From Cunninghamia lanceolata (Eukaryota > Streptophyta > Pinopsida > Cupressales > Cupressaceae), in contig BSBN01000355.1 of assembly GCA_027924645.1 (NCBI GenBank), positions 1,313,001 to 1,377,000 of the forward strand: 64,000 nucleotides of DNA, in the 5' to 3' direction. The notes under the pieces were generated by a model. That model saw only the letters and a list, made by a program, of their open reading frames with translations, ran no database searches and was not told the DNA's origin. The position numbers and the translations under genes were made by a program. Below are positions 10,094 through 22,868 of the stretch, in pieces. The first letter of the stretch is position 1. Each line of letters opens with the position of its first letter.

Positions 10094-13000
10094 TCAACTG
10101 CTAGGGGCCAAAAGGTCCATGGACTCAGAACACCACCTGAATTTTGCTGTGCTCACGTGCTTAGTTAATGCATCTGCAACATTCGCCATAGTCTCTACCT
10201 TTTCCAGCTTCACCCTACTATCCTTGACCATATCTCTCATGAAGTGATACTGAACATCAATGTGTTTGGTCCTGGCATGAAAAGTCAGGTTCTTTGCAAG
10301 GCAGATTGCACTCTGACTGTCACAATAAACTATAACTGCACCCTGTTTCAATCCAATATCTGAACACAAACACTTCAGCCAAATGGCTTCTTTACAGGCA
10401 TGAGTAGCTACCATGTACTCTGCCTCAGTAGTGGACAAAGTGACCACAACTTGTCGCTTGCTCATCCAACTAATTGCACCACCATTAAGAGTAAAAACAT
10501 ATGCATTGGTGGACCTTTTGCTATCAACATCACCAGCCCAGTCTGAATCCACAAAACCACGAATACTCAAGGAATGCTGATCTCCTATACCATGAAAACA
10601 AATAGAGTACTCTGTTATACCCTGTAAATATCTGAAGACCCTCTTAACTGCATCCCAATGCACTCTTCTAGGATTAGACATGAAACGAGAAAGAATTCCC
10701 ACTACTTGGGCAATGTTTGGTCTTCTATAGACCATAGCATACATTAAGCTTCCAACTGCACTCTGGTAAGGCACTCTGCTCATGTCTTCCATCTTTGATG
10801 GGGATGTAGGACATTGTGAAATAGAGAGCTTCGTCCCCAATGTAACGGGAACACAAAGTGGTTTACAATCCTGCATGTTAAATCTTTGCAAAACTGAACA
10901 AACATACTTACTCTGACCAAGCCATAGCTTTTTATTCTCATGATATCTTCTGATCTCCATCCCAAGTATGTGTTTAGCTGAGATTTCAATTTTGCAATCA
11001 AACCTTTGCCTTTCCCAATAAACAACATGTCATCAACATATAAAGCAATTAACAAGAAACAATCACCATCAGATTTAAAATATACACAATGATCAAATTT
11101 AGACTGCACAAATCCCAAACTCAACACATAAGTATCAAACTTCTGGTACCACATCCTAGGACTTTATTTAAGGCCATATAGAGATTTCTTTAACTTACAA
11201 ACCAACTTGCTTTTACATTTCATCACGTAGTGCTCTGACTATGTCATATAGATTTCTTCCTCCAAATCACCATGAAGAAAAGTAGTTTTCACATCCATTT
11301 GTTCAACCTCTAGGTCATAAGCTGTTCCAATAGATAATAAAAACCGAATAGATGACATTTTAGCAACAGGAGAAAAGATCTCACCATAATCAATACCCTC
11401 AACCTGAGAGTATCCCTTCGCAACCAACTGTGCTTTATACTTTTCAACATTTCCATCTGAACCGATCTTCTTCTTAAAGACCCATTTACATCCAACAGGT
11501 TTACATCCTTTAGGCAAAGGTACAAGGTCCCATGTATTATTTCTTTCAAGGGCCACCATCTCTTCATCCATAACTATTTTCCAAGGCTCTGCATCATTCA
11601 TACCCAAAGCCTCTTGCACAGATCTTGGTTCATCAATGTTAGTACTCAAAGCAAACATACACTTCCAATCATCAGGTGAATATCCATACCTTTCAGGTGG
11701 TTTCCTATGCCTTGTAGACCTTCAAACAAGCTGAGGTGGAGGTTCTTCCACTTCTTCCTCCTCTTCTCTCTCTCTCTCTCTCTCTCCTAAAGATTTAGAG
11801 CTTGATGAGCTCTCCTCAACATCTTGTCTATCTTGGGGCCTCGATTCAACTCTCTCAGGTGTAGAAGGAAGTTGAATCACATCTTTTTTCTATTCATTTT
11901 ATACTGTTCTGGCTGAAAAGTAATAGGAGAAGATTTGGTCTTTCTAAAAATAACACTTCTAGAATAAATTACCTTATGTGCAACAGGGTCCCAAAGTTTG
12001 TATCCTTTCACACCATAGTTGTAGCTGATGAAGATACATTTGATAGCCTTAGAATCCAACTTTGTTCTCTTCTCCTTAGGCACATGTGCATATGCCTCAC
12101 AACCAAAAACTCTCAGATGTCTAAGTGAAGGCTTTTTCCCCGACCACGCCTCTATTGGCATTTTATCAACAAGCACTGATGTAGGAGATCTATTGATCAA
12201 ATAACAAGCAGCGGTAACAGCTTCAGCCCAAAACTTTTGTTCTAGACCAACTCCACTCAACATGCTCCTAGCCTTCTCCATTAACATTCTGTTCATTCTT
12301 TCTGCAACTCCATTTTGCTAAGGAGAATACGAAGTTGCCTTTTATCTTTTAATCCCGCAATCTATACAGAATCTGTCAAAATCTGCAGAACAGTACTCAC
12401 TACTATTGTCAGTTCTCAAACATTTAATTTTCTTTCTAGTCTGAGTTTCTACCATAGCCTTAAACTCCTTAAAACGACTGAAAACTTCAGATTTACTCTT
12501 TAAAAAATATACCCATGTTCTCCTATTGAAATCATCAATGAAAGTAACATAATAAATTGATTTACCAATAGAAGCAACATCAACAGGACCAAATACATCT
12601 GAATGGATTAGATCCAATATACATGAAGACTTATGAGAAGATGAGTAAAACTGAACGCAATTCTGTTTGCCATAGATACAATGTTCACAGAAATCAAACT
12701 CTAGATTGCAATCATTTAACCCCTCAACAAGGTTCTTATTTTTCAGGGCTTTTAAACCCTTCTCTCCAATGTGGCTAAGTCTTTGGTGCCATAACATGGT
12801 CTTCTCTACAAGAAACTTTGATTCGGTAGACAGAGCACCCTTGGGTACTCAGAAGCCACAACCATTCGCAGAAGAGGAAACCATCTCTTTTTTCAGCGAA
12901 GTAGTTTTTGGCTTAATTTTATTAGAAGTGCTATTGCACTCAACCGTGCATGCATCAAGCTGGTACAATGTACCCAATCTGCTTCCTCTTGCTATCACCA

Positions 13001-14141
13001 TAGCACCTCTCACCATTTTCACACCTACGTCAAAAAACTATACATGCACACCCACATCTATTAGCTTGCTAACAGATAATAAATTTTTTGCTAGTCCTGG
13101 GATATGCAAGACACCATCAAATCATCTAACTCTACCATCAGAAAATTTCACATGAATACTACCATGACCAACAATGTCAAGAAAAGAATTATCATCCAAG
13201 TACACCTTACCACTATCATAGTTTTCATACTTATTGAATCAGTTTCTGTTAGGAGTCATGTGGAAAGATGCACCCGAGTCTATCAACCATGTATTATCAC
13301 CTACACGAGTGGTCAAGGCTACAATAAAGGCATCTCCATCTTCCTTTTCGGAGTCAGAATCAGAATCTTGCTTTTTCTTCTTTTTCTTCTCTTCTTTACA
13401 TTCCTTTTGGAAGTGTCTGGATTTGCCACAGTTCCTATAAATTTCCTTGGACTTACCAGAAGATTTTGACCTCCCCTTATTCTTGGATTTGGAACGGCCA
13501 TGCTGTTTCTCATCTTTGCCTCGTTCTTTTGGTCTTCCTCGAACACTCAAAGCCTCTTTAGTATTCAGAGAGGCCTTCCTTCTCATCTCTTTGGAGAGTA
13601 GAGAACCAACAACATCCTCCATCTTCAAAATGATTGAAGTACTCCCAATAGCCATGACTAGGCTGTCCCACGAGTCTGGCAGTGAACACAACAAAGTTTG
13701 GCACCTTTCTTCCTCATCCATCTTAACCCCAACTGAGGTCAACTGAGTCACCAACATATTGAATGTTTCCAGATGCTCAGAAATTCATCCACCTTCTTCC
13801 CCTCTCAAGGAATACAACTTCTTCCTCAAGAAAATCTTGTTTACTAAAGATTTAGCTTGGTATATCTCACCCAACTTCTTCCAAAGCTTCTTTGAAATGG
13901 ATTCTTCGTGGACATTTATCAGAATTGAGTATGCAAGACACAGTCTAATGAGACCTTTAGATTTTCTATCCATTACATCAGATTTTGCAGCCAAAGTTGG
14001 ATCCGTAGGCCTCTGAACTTTTTCATCCACCGCATCCCAAAGATCCCAATTAATCAACAAATCTTCCATCTTCAGCTTCCACATTTCAAAGTTCATGCCA
14101 AAAAATTTCTCTACCTCAATCCTCCTATATGTGCTCGCCAT
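10094..14141 (-). pseudogene. Copia A gag-pol polyprotein (degenerate)
   Basis: Starts at the ATG at 14141 (MASTYRRIEVEKFFG) and ends at the TGA at 10094. In order: gag (about 14141-13500) with a damaged zinc knuckle reading Y-x-N-C-x3-(R)H-x4-C; protease DSGASFHM near 13265, motif intact; integrase with WHQRLSH and CEHC zinc ligands and LRTDN (12797-11877); reverse transcriptase (11658-10960) with DVKTTFLHGDLEEEIYM and YVDDM; RNase H (to 10094) with VDSDWAGD, TEAEYM, YCDSQSA and HIDVQYHF. Stops and frameshifts separate these blocks. Relative to element B, 36 nt are missing near 10978, removing 12 residues (FVKFEMKDLGAT) after the YVDD box. The domain order and sequence resemble Tnt1/Tork-type copia elements (family knowledge). 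Confidence 0.9.
11766..11786. repeat. (CT)n microsatellite inside copia A
   Basis: About ten CT units lie in the linker between integrase and reverse transcriptase. Element B has 'cttctccctcttctgaag' at the same place, so the run expanded after the copies separated. Confidence 0.8.
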
Positions 14142-14254
14142 CTGAAAAAAAATATCTGCAACAAGATCACAAAGTATCCTCTGCATAAGCTCCCACTCAA
14201 ACCTTGATTAGCACAAAAAACTCAACAACCCACAACTAAAACCAAAAGTGATCA

Positions 14255-14267
14255 GGCTTTGATACCA
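14255..14267 (-). promoter_or_regulatory. Copia A primer binding site (initiator tRNA-Met)
   Basis: The minus strand reads 'tggtatcaaagcc' two bases after the 5' LTR end. This is complementary to the 3' end of initiator tRNA-Met, with one change from the usual 'tggtatcagagcc'. Confidence 0.85.
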
Positions 14268-14269
14268 AT

Positions 14270-14956
14270 TGCAAGGAAGTTAAAATAGGGGAAACAATTT
14301 CCTACGCCAATCTTGAGGAGAAACATTATGCAAAACTTTTAAAAACTGATCTAACACATAAAATCCAGAAGCACATTCAAAACATGAAATAAACAGTGAA
14401 ACACAAAACACTAGATATACGTGGGAGAAAATCCTTTCGGGTGAAAAACCTCACACTTCGAAAGCTTGCTCAATGTATTCCAAATCCAATAACGAGATTA
14501 CAAACACTTGCAAAGCAAGTTTATTACAAGAGTATCACCAGTAATCAACTCTGGAAGAATTCTGACAACATTCCGACAACATAACAATACCTGCAAATTC
14601 ACACACACAAACTACTCCTTAAGCCTCCAATTTATAGACTTATGGCTATACAAGAAACCATTTGTGGTTTTACAAAACCATGTGCGAAACTTATCAGCCA
14701 AGATTCTATTCTAAAAATAAGCTCTAACGTCCAAAATAAAATCTCATATTTTTGACCCTTACAGATGTCATAGAATCTGTCATAATATGCCTAAAAATAG
14801 GCCTTCCATAATATACCATTATGTGGGCATCTTTTGACACCTAATAAACCAATTTTCAAAGCACCGACAATGTGTAACAAATGTAGGAAAAAATTAAATG
14901 AAAAATAACTATTACGGGAAATATGCAACAAGGTTGAGACACCTCATTTCCCAACA
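14270..14956 (-). repeat. Copia A 5' LTR
   Basis: 687 bp with clean TG and CA ends, TATA-like box at 14629-14636. It would drive the minus-strand transcript. Confidence 0.93.
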
Positions 14957-15159
14957 CTTGATCAACTAGAATATTACTCCTGTTCACATTTCTACACAGA
15001 AGGCAATGTGACTGTAGATTATCTCACCAATTTAGCGATAGATAAGGGTATGGGATATTTTACAATTCAATGATTCCATTGAAGTTAGGTTTCCATCTTT
15101 TCACGCTATTCTTGAACAGGATAGAAAACAAATTCATCCCTTGAGAGTAGGCATTAATA

Positions 15160-15500
15160 GGTAGGTTGGCTAAGCTAATGCATAGAAACATGAAGAAGTG
15201 ACAGGTTAATTGACAGGTGATGTGGAGGGTAGTCATTGGTTGACCCTCCTGGTTTGATTTGAGCCAGTTGAAATGACTAGCATGACGTTGCCAATGACCA
15301 CCTCTACTTGCCTTTATGGACTTTCCATGAGGTAAGTTGGCCAAGCAGATGCATAGACACATGAGGAAGCAATAGGATTGATGTCAGGTGATGTGGAGGG
15401 TAGTAATTGGTTAGACCCATCCAGATTGATTTGAGAAAAATTTAATGATTAGCATGACGTTGCCAATGATCATCTCCACCTGCCTTAATGGATTATCCCT
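15160..15500. repeat. Tandem duplication, two units of 171 bp
   Basis: Units 15160-15330 and 15331-15500 share 'aggtgatgtggagggtagt', 'tagcatgacgttgccaatga' and a 'ggtaRgttggcYaagc' start. Identity is about 80 percent by eye. Non-coding, between copia A and the unknown ORF copy 2. Confidence 0.8.
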
Positions 15501-15779
15501 ATGGATATTCATTAAGATGTACTACAGCCTTAACTTCATATCTTTTCCATCCGTTGCCTTGATCTCCCCCATTTAGTCCAAGCCAGCACTCCTCCATCAC
15601 ATCTCTCTTCAGTGTGCCCATGTTCCCAACATTTACTTCCACATTTAATTGGCCCCTCTCACCTTGCCTATTTGTCAACCATCATTCAACCTCCCAATGG
15701 ATCTCATCCTTCCACCTCTATCACCTGCATTGTGCGTTTTGACCATGAATCTTGTTGTGAAGAATTGTTGCATCCACCT

Positions 15780-16404
15780 GCAAACACAAAAATTGGAACT
15801 GTTAGAAATTGATGTTTATGATTCTGGCAAGCTAGCGCATGTTTTTGATATGAACTATCCACAGGTCAAATTTTCTATCCGAGTGGTGGTTGGTGAGTGC
15901 ATCCCGAGTGACTTCCCAAGATCCCTCTCATATTCAGAAGTGGCATCCATCTTTCTGTGGAATATCATGGACCTTGTCTCAGATGCTGATTTTGTGGAAA
16001 TGATCACATTTGGCTACATACAGACTACCTGGCACCTTTGGAGAAGTTAAAGAAAGTGTTGGAGAATTATGATTTATTTGATGGTGATGCTCCCATTAGG
16101 GGGTTTATTCTCTATAGAGCTGCTCTGGTCTTGCCCAGCAACGGTGTGCGTGTACCAATGTATACAAAAGGGGCTTATGAACAGTTGTGGTAATGCCCTC
16201 AACATGGCCCTAAACACTCATAGGTTTCAACTCCCTCCAAACTTGGACATTAAAGCTAAGGACATGTTCAACGCGATCTGGTTTCTCAGACACTATCCTC
16301 CAGATATGGCCCTGCAACCACCATCTCCTGCATTTCTGCCATTGCCTACTACCTTGCTGCCTCCTACAAACGAATCAGGTGATAGTACTCATGAAGTTAG
16401 TTAA
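15780..16404 (+). pseudogene. Unrecognised conserved ORF, copy 2 (frameshifted)
   Basis: Same unknown family as 7725-8355, opposite orientation. Recognisable segments: VYDSGKLAHVFDMNYPQVKF, YSEVASIFLWNIMDLV, then a frameshift near 16020, YRAALVLPSNGVRVP in one frame and LNTHRFQLPPNLDIKAKDMF in another, FNAIWFLRHYPPDMALQPP, and a Pro-rich tail ending at a TAA near 16404. About 220 nt downstream lies a run of 17 A residues, so a retroposed transcript is possible, although I found no target duplication. Function unknown; homologous segments persist in both copies despite frameshifts. Confidence 0.6.
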
Positions 16405-16626
16405 TATAATGGAGAACCCTGACAGTGTTATGATATCCTCCATATGTTGGTTTTAGAATTTTGGCTCTACATATTAATAGTTATTATGTTTTGTTTTGAA
16501 CTTTCGTTGACCTTCCTTTATTTTTGAAAGGGATGTTTCATGTCTCTAATAACCCATCTGGGGCATTTTTGTATGGAATTTTTCAGACTTAATTTAAATA
16601 TGGGTGCTTGTCACCTTTTACTATAG

Positions 16627-16643
16627 AAAAAAAAAAAAAAAAA
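16627..16643 (+). repeat. A17 tract, possible retroposition tail
   Basis: Seventeen consecutive A residues 3' of the unknown ORF copy 2 and on its sense strand. This could be a poly(A) tail of a retroposed transcript or a chance homopolymer. Confidence 0.45.
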
Positions 16644-16649
16644 CATTAC

Positions 16650-19600
16650 AAATGAGTTGGAACCCAATTTGTAATTGTGTCTAAGTTTAGTTAGGGATAA
16701 ACATCTTATGGCTTTTACAAATTCAAACTTACAAAATTCTATAAGATCCTATTTTAAAACCAAATTACTATTTTAAATCTATTCCTAGGCTTCCTAATGG
16801 TTTCCTTTAGTGCTATATTTTAAAAAAAATTAACTACCTTGAAATCCAAAAACCATGATTTTAGCTTTATTTTAGCTCTATTTGGTGACATTATGAGCAG
16901 AGGAAGAGAAAGTTTTTTTTTTGTGTTTTTCTATTATGAGTTTATCCTCAAGAGATCCTAAACTATTTTGATATTCAAGATTTTCAAGGTAGAGGTAAAT
17001 GCTCTATGTAGGATAGAGATGGGCACATTGTGTACAAAATTAGCTAGCAAGAGGGTAAGTGCATGGAAATGGGAGACCAATAGGGAGTCAAAAGTGACTA
17101 CTTTTTTTGAAATCAATAAAAACTGATCTTGGATGAGAAATTGAAGCTAGCCATGCTCAAAATTTGAAGATGTGACAAGAAAAAGATTTGTAGTGCTTAG
17201 ACTCAAATGATTCAACCTTTCCTAGACTATGTTAACAATACCATCATATGTTATCTTCTGATATCTAGGAAACTACAAATCTACAAAATAATTCAAAGAA
17301 ATGATGAAATATCTATATTACAACTACAAAGAATCATAATTCATCATCCGATATATGTTATCCCTATATTGGAGATTACATAGGGGTTCAATGGCAAAGT
17401 GTTTAATTAGTCAGTTGCATGGTATTGGTGGGTTGTAGTGGAAACTGACAAACTACCTTGCAATTCATGACACCCTATCTCTTGGTGGCTTTGGCTCTCA
17501 GTGGATCTTCTAAAGGTACTACTATGCCTAGGGTAAACAGATATAGACTTTGTTGAAAGAAAAAATAACCTTGCACCAGGGTTTTATTTCTAAGTGACTA
17601 GGCCATTGTTTCAAACAATTTTCTTCTGCTAGATTGGAAAAGCTCTATGCAATCATCATAATTCAACCACTGAGCTTTAGCAAAATATATAGAATAATCT
17701 CACATCTAAAGCCAAGAGCTGCACTAGATCTAGTCAGTGAAACCGATGTACACACAAGCATCACAAAATAATCCTGCTTGGAATTCATATTATGACAAGC
17801 CATGGCCAATTCTATGCCCAAAAAGAGTAGTAGTTCACACCCAGTAAACTAATTGGAATTGGGTGATAAGTTTTACAAGGGAGTTGTCCAGTAACAGACC
17901 TCACTATTGAACACAAACTTCTTCAAATCCCTAATGGATTTCTCCAGAGCCACAAAAAATTTAGACTTTCCAGAACCATTATTATCATTATAGCTTGTGA
18001 AGTCTCCCACAATTTCAGTTCAGGCAAACAAATCATCTAAACCAATTTGTTAAAGCATCATGGTATTTTGGCAAGGGTCATTTGTAAGTATGAAAATCTA
18101 GAGCTCCATGTCATACTCCCATCAAGTAACAAAATTACATAGACAATTAGTATACCTTTCAAATGTGACCATAATCAATCCACAAATTGCTATTTGCTAC
18201 TTGCCCAACAATTGAAACACCATGTAGCGTGGTTATTTCCTTCAGACAACAAAGGAAGTTGTTAGAGCAAGTAGATACAATAAAGTGGTCGTGTGTCTAA
18301 ATGGATTCATTCTAGCTAAAGCACAATGCCACATGGATGTTGCATGTTAGTATAAAATGTATTTTTTTTTCGGCCAACGTGTTAGCCAAAGTAAGCACAA
18401 CATAATGCATCGAATAATCAAATAACAAATATTCTATTATGTGTTTCCATATAGCATAAACTATGTAGCAGATAGAAATGCCATAGATTTACCCCACATG
18501 TAACATTCAATGCATAAGTTGAATCTTATCCTTGGGATATATTTTATTTGTCCATCAAATTTTAATTGCAATTCCTTTATGGTAGTTTTGTCAATACGAT
18601 CCATCACCTTGTCAACTCAAAAAAGAGACGATATCATAAAATATAGAAAATGTTTATCAAACATGGTCATGTCAATCCATGGACTCCATGTTCTATGACC
18701 TAGAAGTTGCCTTGCTAGTTTAGAGCACCTAATCATGGGAACAAAAAAAGTGCAGCAACTATGGGTCTCACTCTTCCCTCCACAATCCAAGCCAGAGAAC
18801 ATATCCAGTCTGCATTCCCACAAAAATCTACACAAAAGATTGTACCAATTGTTGTTGTTAACCTTGAACTTCTAGCTTTGGTTTAAAAGAGTATTTATTA
18901 TTCTTTTACTTTATTTTATTTAAAAGAGGAAATATATGTTTCTAGCGATTTTAAAACTGTAGGGATTTTTATTCTCATTTTTAAAAATAAATATGTAGAA
19001 AATTTTAATTGTAATTATTAAATAATTTTTTTTCAAGTTTTTCACTCTTTTTGGGTAGTATTATATTTGTAGTGCTGAAATTAGTATATTATATTGTTAA
19101 TGGTGACCTATTTAATTTTGGGTGATTCTTATGGAATATCTTAATGTAATCATATATTGATAAATGATATATTCTTGCATTGTAATAAGCATTGTATTTT
19201 TTGTTGATTAATTTTACATTTATGAAACATGTGATTTGATAATGCAACAATTGAATAAGACATCATCACATTAGATACAATTTTATTCAATTTCAAATGG
19301 TACATTACAAAACACAATGCTAAATTATTTACTAACTTTGCATGTTTATTACATGGATATTTGATAAATGTCATCTGGCAAGGACCCATTAACAAACATG
19401 GTGAACCCAAGTCTACAAATTTACATATTAGTGCTTCCCAACTACTAGAAACTTTTATGTTAGACAACATTTACTATTTCAAACATATAGCATTGCTCTT
19501 CAAAGGCATTTTGTCAAAATATTTGTATCTATGTCAAAAGCAATATCTATAGCAAACATTACAATTTACAATGGCTAAATAATTTCATTTCTATTTTATT

Positions 19601-20940
19601 TATTATTTTGCCTCCATTTTCACTTAATTAATTTCATCTTCATTTCTAAATCAAAACACACACACACACACAAAACTCATTAACAAGAACCAGATGTACT
19701 ACATCTCTTGTTGTTGTGAGCAATGAATATGTGTGGTAAGAGGGAAACTTGTGAAGGAAAAAGTTTCTAAGGCAAAACGCATATAAAGATACATTATTTT
19801 ACATTTTTATGTCCTTTCAAAAATGGCCCCTCCAATTGACTAAGGTGATGTTACAGTGCCAACACATACACATGTTGTTTCTCGTTTAAAATTTAAACAC
19901 ATCACAAGACTTTTTTTTACAAAACATATAAAGTCAAGTTAGTTGACCATGCCAAGTTGTCATTTAAATATCTCCCATATCCTACCCTTACTCCTCTCAA
20001 AATTCTTGTCTAAAACTCGAAATAAACATATTCATTTTTAAACATGTTTTAATAAAGGTATAGAAATTCTTTTTAATATAAAGACTCTCACTTAATGTAT
20101 ATATAGAAAGAAAGCTCCAATGATTAACACCATATCAACATAAATCTATCTTATAGTTACATATATCTATTTCTACCTCCCCATGTTTCCCAACCACAAA
20201 TTGTAAAATAGATATTAATAAATTTTTACAATCTTATTAATAAAATCACCATAATCAGTGTATATAAAAAAGTTTGTTTCCCCTTCCTCTATTCTCTTAC
20301 TCCAATTTATTTTAAAAATCTAAACACATCATAATAATTATTTTATAAAACACATAGAATCAATTTAGTCCACAATATCAAGTGGCCATTTAAATGTCCT
20401 CCATGCCATTCCCTTACTCTTCACAAAATCTTCCTCTAAACTCCAAACAAACATATTATTAAGGTAAATCTAAATTTTAATAAAAATAAATAATTTTATT
20501 TATCTACAAAGTTTATAGTAGGTTGAAAATAAAGATATAGACAACACAAAACACTCAAGAATTCAAAGTTTGGAGAGGATGTTTAGAATTGAGTAGAGGG
20601 TGTAAAAGTTGAAAAACTAATAAAATTGGAATCTTATCTTCAAAAAATAGGAGCCTCTGCTTTTTAGTTTTCAAATTTCTTATAGGTATCTTTGGGGTGG
20701 CACTATAATGTTCTTCCACCAATGTAATTTGTTTTTGCCACATAGTGTTATTTGAAAACATTCACAATATTTTAACATTAGTTGTGCTAAAAAACTATCA
20801 GACCACCAAGGTTTTAAAAAATTTTAACTTAAATTTTTAACATTGCATATACTGATATAAAATTCATAAGATCATCTAATTTTCAAAAACTCCTCAAAAT
20901 TCTTAACAATGCCTACTCAAAAATTTAAATAACTCTCTCC
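16650..20940. other. Intergenic block: direct repeats, (CA)n, coding-like fragment
   Basis: No complete gene. A diverged direct repeat of about 150 bp lies at 19880-20035 and 20308-20460 (shared 'aacaaacatatt' and 'catttaaatrtc' blocks). A (CA)8 run lies at 19656-19672. On the minus strand, 18040-17875 stays open over IVGDFTSYNDNNGSGKSKFF and VALEKSIRDLKKFVF, which looks protein-like but is not a family I know. The rest shows nothing. Confidence 0.5.
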
Positions 20941-20942
20941 AT

Positions 20943-22562
20943 AAACAATTTCCTTATTGCCAAAATCGGATGGAACCTTTTAACGGGTGAAAAGGAATGG
21001 GGTAGTATCATGAAAGCCAAGTACTTCAGAAACCTGATTCCTGAGGAAGTTTTACATTCCCCCGGCCTCCCCAAAGGTTTTGTCATTTGGAACAATGTGA
21101 TAAAATGTAGATCTGTGCTTTTGCAGGGCATCAAGTGGAAATTAGGAGATGGTAGAACTATAAGATTCTGTGAAGATAGCTGGTATAAAGGGGGTCTGTT
21201 AAATAGATTTTAGAATGTCCAAGGTTTGGCCAATTTGGCTATTTCTCGCTTTGGCCAATTTGGCTATTTCTCGCTTTGGCAGAATGACTTGTGATTATAT
21301 CCTTCCCAACAGAGGGGGGTGGAAACTACTACATCAGACTGTTGTCAAGGTGTGGTTGACCTCGTTCAGAAAGCAAATGAGATTCAACTCTCTTAGAGAT
21401 TGCAGAATTCCCATCTTCCCACAAAAGGATAAAATGTTGTGGGCCAAGGAGAGGTCTAGGATTTTTACTGTCAAATCCACATATAACCTCTTTATGCCTC
21501 AGAATGAAGATAACCTATGGAGGAGGGTTTGGAATCATAACCTTATACCAAAAATTAACCATTTTTGGTGGCTGGTAGTGCAAAACAAAATCCTAACCAT
21601 AGATAACCTTTAGCTTAGAGGATTCCAAATACCCAACAGGTGTACTCTCTGCTTTAAAGTTGAAGAAACTGTCTCTCATCTCCTTCTACACTGTGACTTT
21701 TCATGGAAGGTCTGGAGTCTAGATATGAACAATTTGGGAATCCCCTGGTGTTTGAATGAGGACCTACTTGCTCTCTTGAGGTCTTGGTCCTCTCCTCTCT
21801 TCCACCCTATTTGTAAAGAAATTTGGACCCTAATCCCTCCCATTCTAACTTGGGGCCTCTGGAAGGAGAGGAATAACAGCCTCTTTCGGGAAAAATCTAA
21901 AAACCATGAGGAGGTTTTTTCTATAATTGCCAAACTCATGCAAAATAACCTCTCTAAAAACACTTTGGAAGCTGTTGAACATCCTCCCAACAACTTGGAA
22001 GTTAGTATCATAAAGAAGTGGAGCATTTCGACAAGTATTTGCAGGATGGATGACACTAGGAGAAGAGCTTGGGCTAACACTAAATGGTCCCCCCATGGGT
22101 TGGTCCAAACTCAACTTTGATGGTGCTGCTAAAGGTAACCTTGGGTTGGCGAGTGGAGGAGGTGTTCTAAGGTTTGACAAGGGTGCTTTCTTGGTAGCTT
22201 TTATTATGGGCTTGGCGAAAACACTAATAATGTGGCGGAGGCCTTGGCCCTCCTCTAGGGCCTCAAAGTTTCTCTGGCTTTAGGCATTAATCGACTGGTG
22301 GTTGAAGGTTATTCCAAGCTTATTATTGATGTTGTTAAAGGCAAAGCCAGGGTCAGTTGGTAGATTGAAGACATTATTCATGATATTAAAACTTTGCTTT
22401 TAAGTTTCAAAGGTATTGAAGTTGTTCATACCTATAGAGAAGGCAATCAAGTTGCAGACCTTATGGCTAACCTTGGGATTAATCTCCACCCATTTAGGTG
22501 TTGGAGAAACATCTCTATTCTTCCCCTTAATGTTAGAATTAGCATTTAAAAGGAGGCAGATT
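20943..22562 (+). pseudogene. 5'-truncated L1-type LINE: zinc-binding RT end and RNase H
   Basis: The segment begins NNFLIAKIGWNLLTGEKEWG and contains the reverse-transcriptase zinc-binding domain of plant L1 LINEs. Markers are WKLGDGRTIRFCEDSWYKG, then LWRRVWNHNLIPKINHFWW, CTLCFKVEETVSHLLLHC (two Cys, later His and Cys) and LTWGLWKERNNSLF. A plant-type RNase H follows: PPMGWSKLNFDGAAKGN, LVVEGYSKLIIDVV and VHTYREGNQVADLMA. Endonuclease and core RT are absent, consistent with 5' truncation on insertion. Stops and at least two frameshifts are present. A 26-bp tandem duplication ('ttggccaatttggctatttc...') sits at 21228-21279. Confidence 0.85.
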
Positions 22563-22868
22563 CCTAAGTGTTCATAGCTCTATACACCCTTCTTTTTGTT
22601 ATTATTAGTAACTTCATGCTATTTCCTCATTATTTGGGGTGGCATGTGAAGGATGATGTCATGGTCATGACAACTCACTTTCCTTGGTTGAGCTGGACTT
22701 TAAAGTTCCATGTGGACAACTGCCAATATAGCGTCCCTCGTGAGCCATCACCTTGCTGGCTTCATAAGTCTTTTCATACATTGTTGGTCGTTCTAGTTGT
22801 GGCGAGTTCACAGGAGCAGTATAATGAAGAAAATTATGTCTTGAACAAGTTGGGGATTTTGAAGGACA
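22563..22868 (+). pseudogene. Left part of an interrupted transposon-associated ORF
   Basis: A frame covers 22568-22868 and ends NEENYVLNKLGILKD exactly where the gypsy element starts. In phase, the sequence after the right target duplication (40493) continues YEFLGCTACIFFNEY. It is therefore the left part of one frame cut by the insertion. No domain is recognised in this part. The piece directly follows the LINE RNase H, so it may be LINE 3' sequence or an independent element. Confidence 0.5.

Larger units (their letters stand above)
9351..14956 (-). mobile_element. Copia element A, full length (Tnt1/Tork-like), TSD cttga
   Basis: A 5606-bp Ty1/copia element on the minus strand. It has LTRs at 9351-10039 (3') and 14270-14956 (5'), and a 5-bp target duplication cttga at 9346-9350 and 14957-14961. 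On the minus strand the 5' LTR is followed by 'tggtatcaaagcc', an initiator-tRNA-Met primer site (14255-14267). The sequence just before the 3' LTR, 'agtgggagaa', is the polypurine tract. The order gag, protease, integrase, reverse transcriptase, RNase H is the copia order. Stops and indels in the polyprotein make it non-autonomous. Element B at 57.85 kb is the same family in the same orientation. Confidence 0.95.

Noticed and set aside
22563..22868. A host membrane-protein gene suggested by hydrophobic residues
   Set aside because: The frame continues past the gypsy insertion into a transposon-type ORF with charged tail, so a mobile-element origin is more likely.
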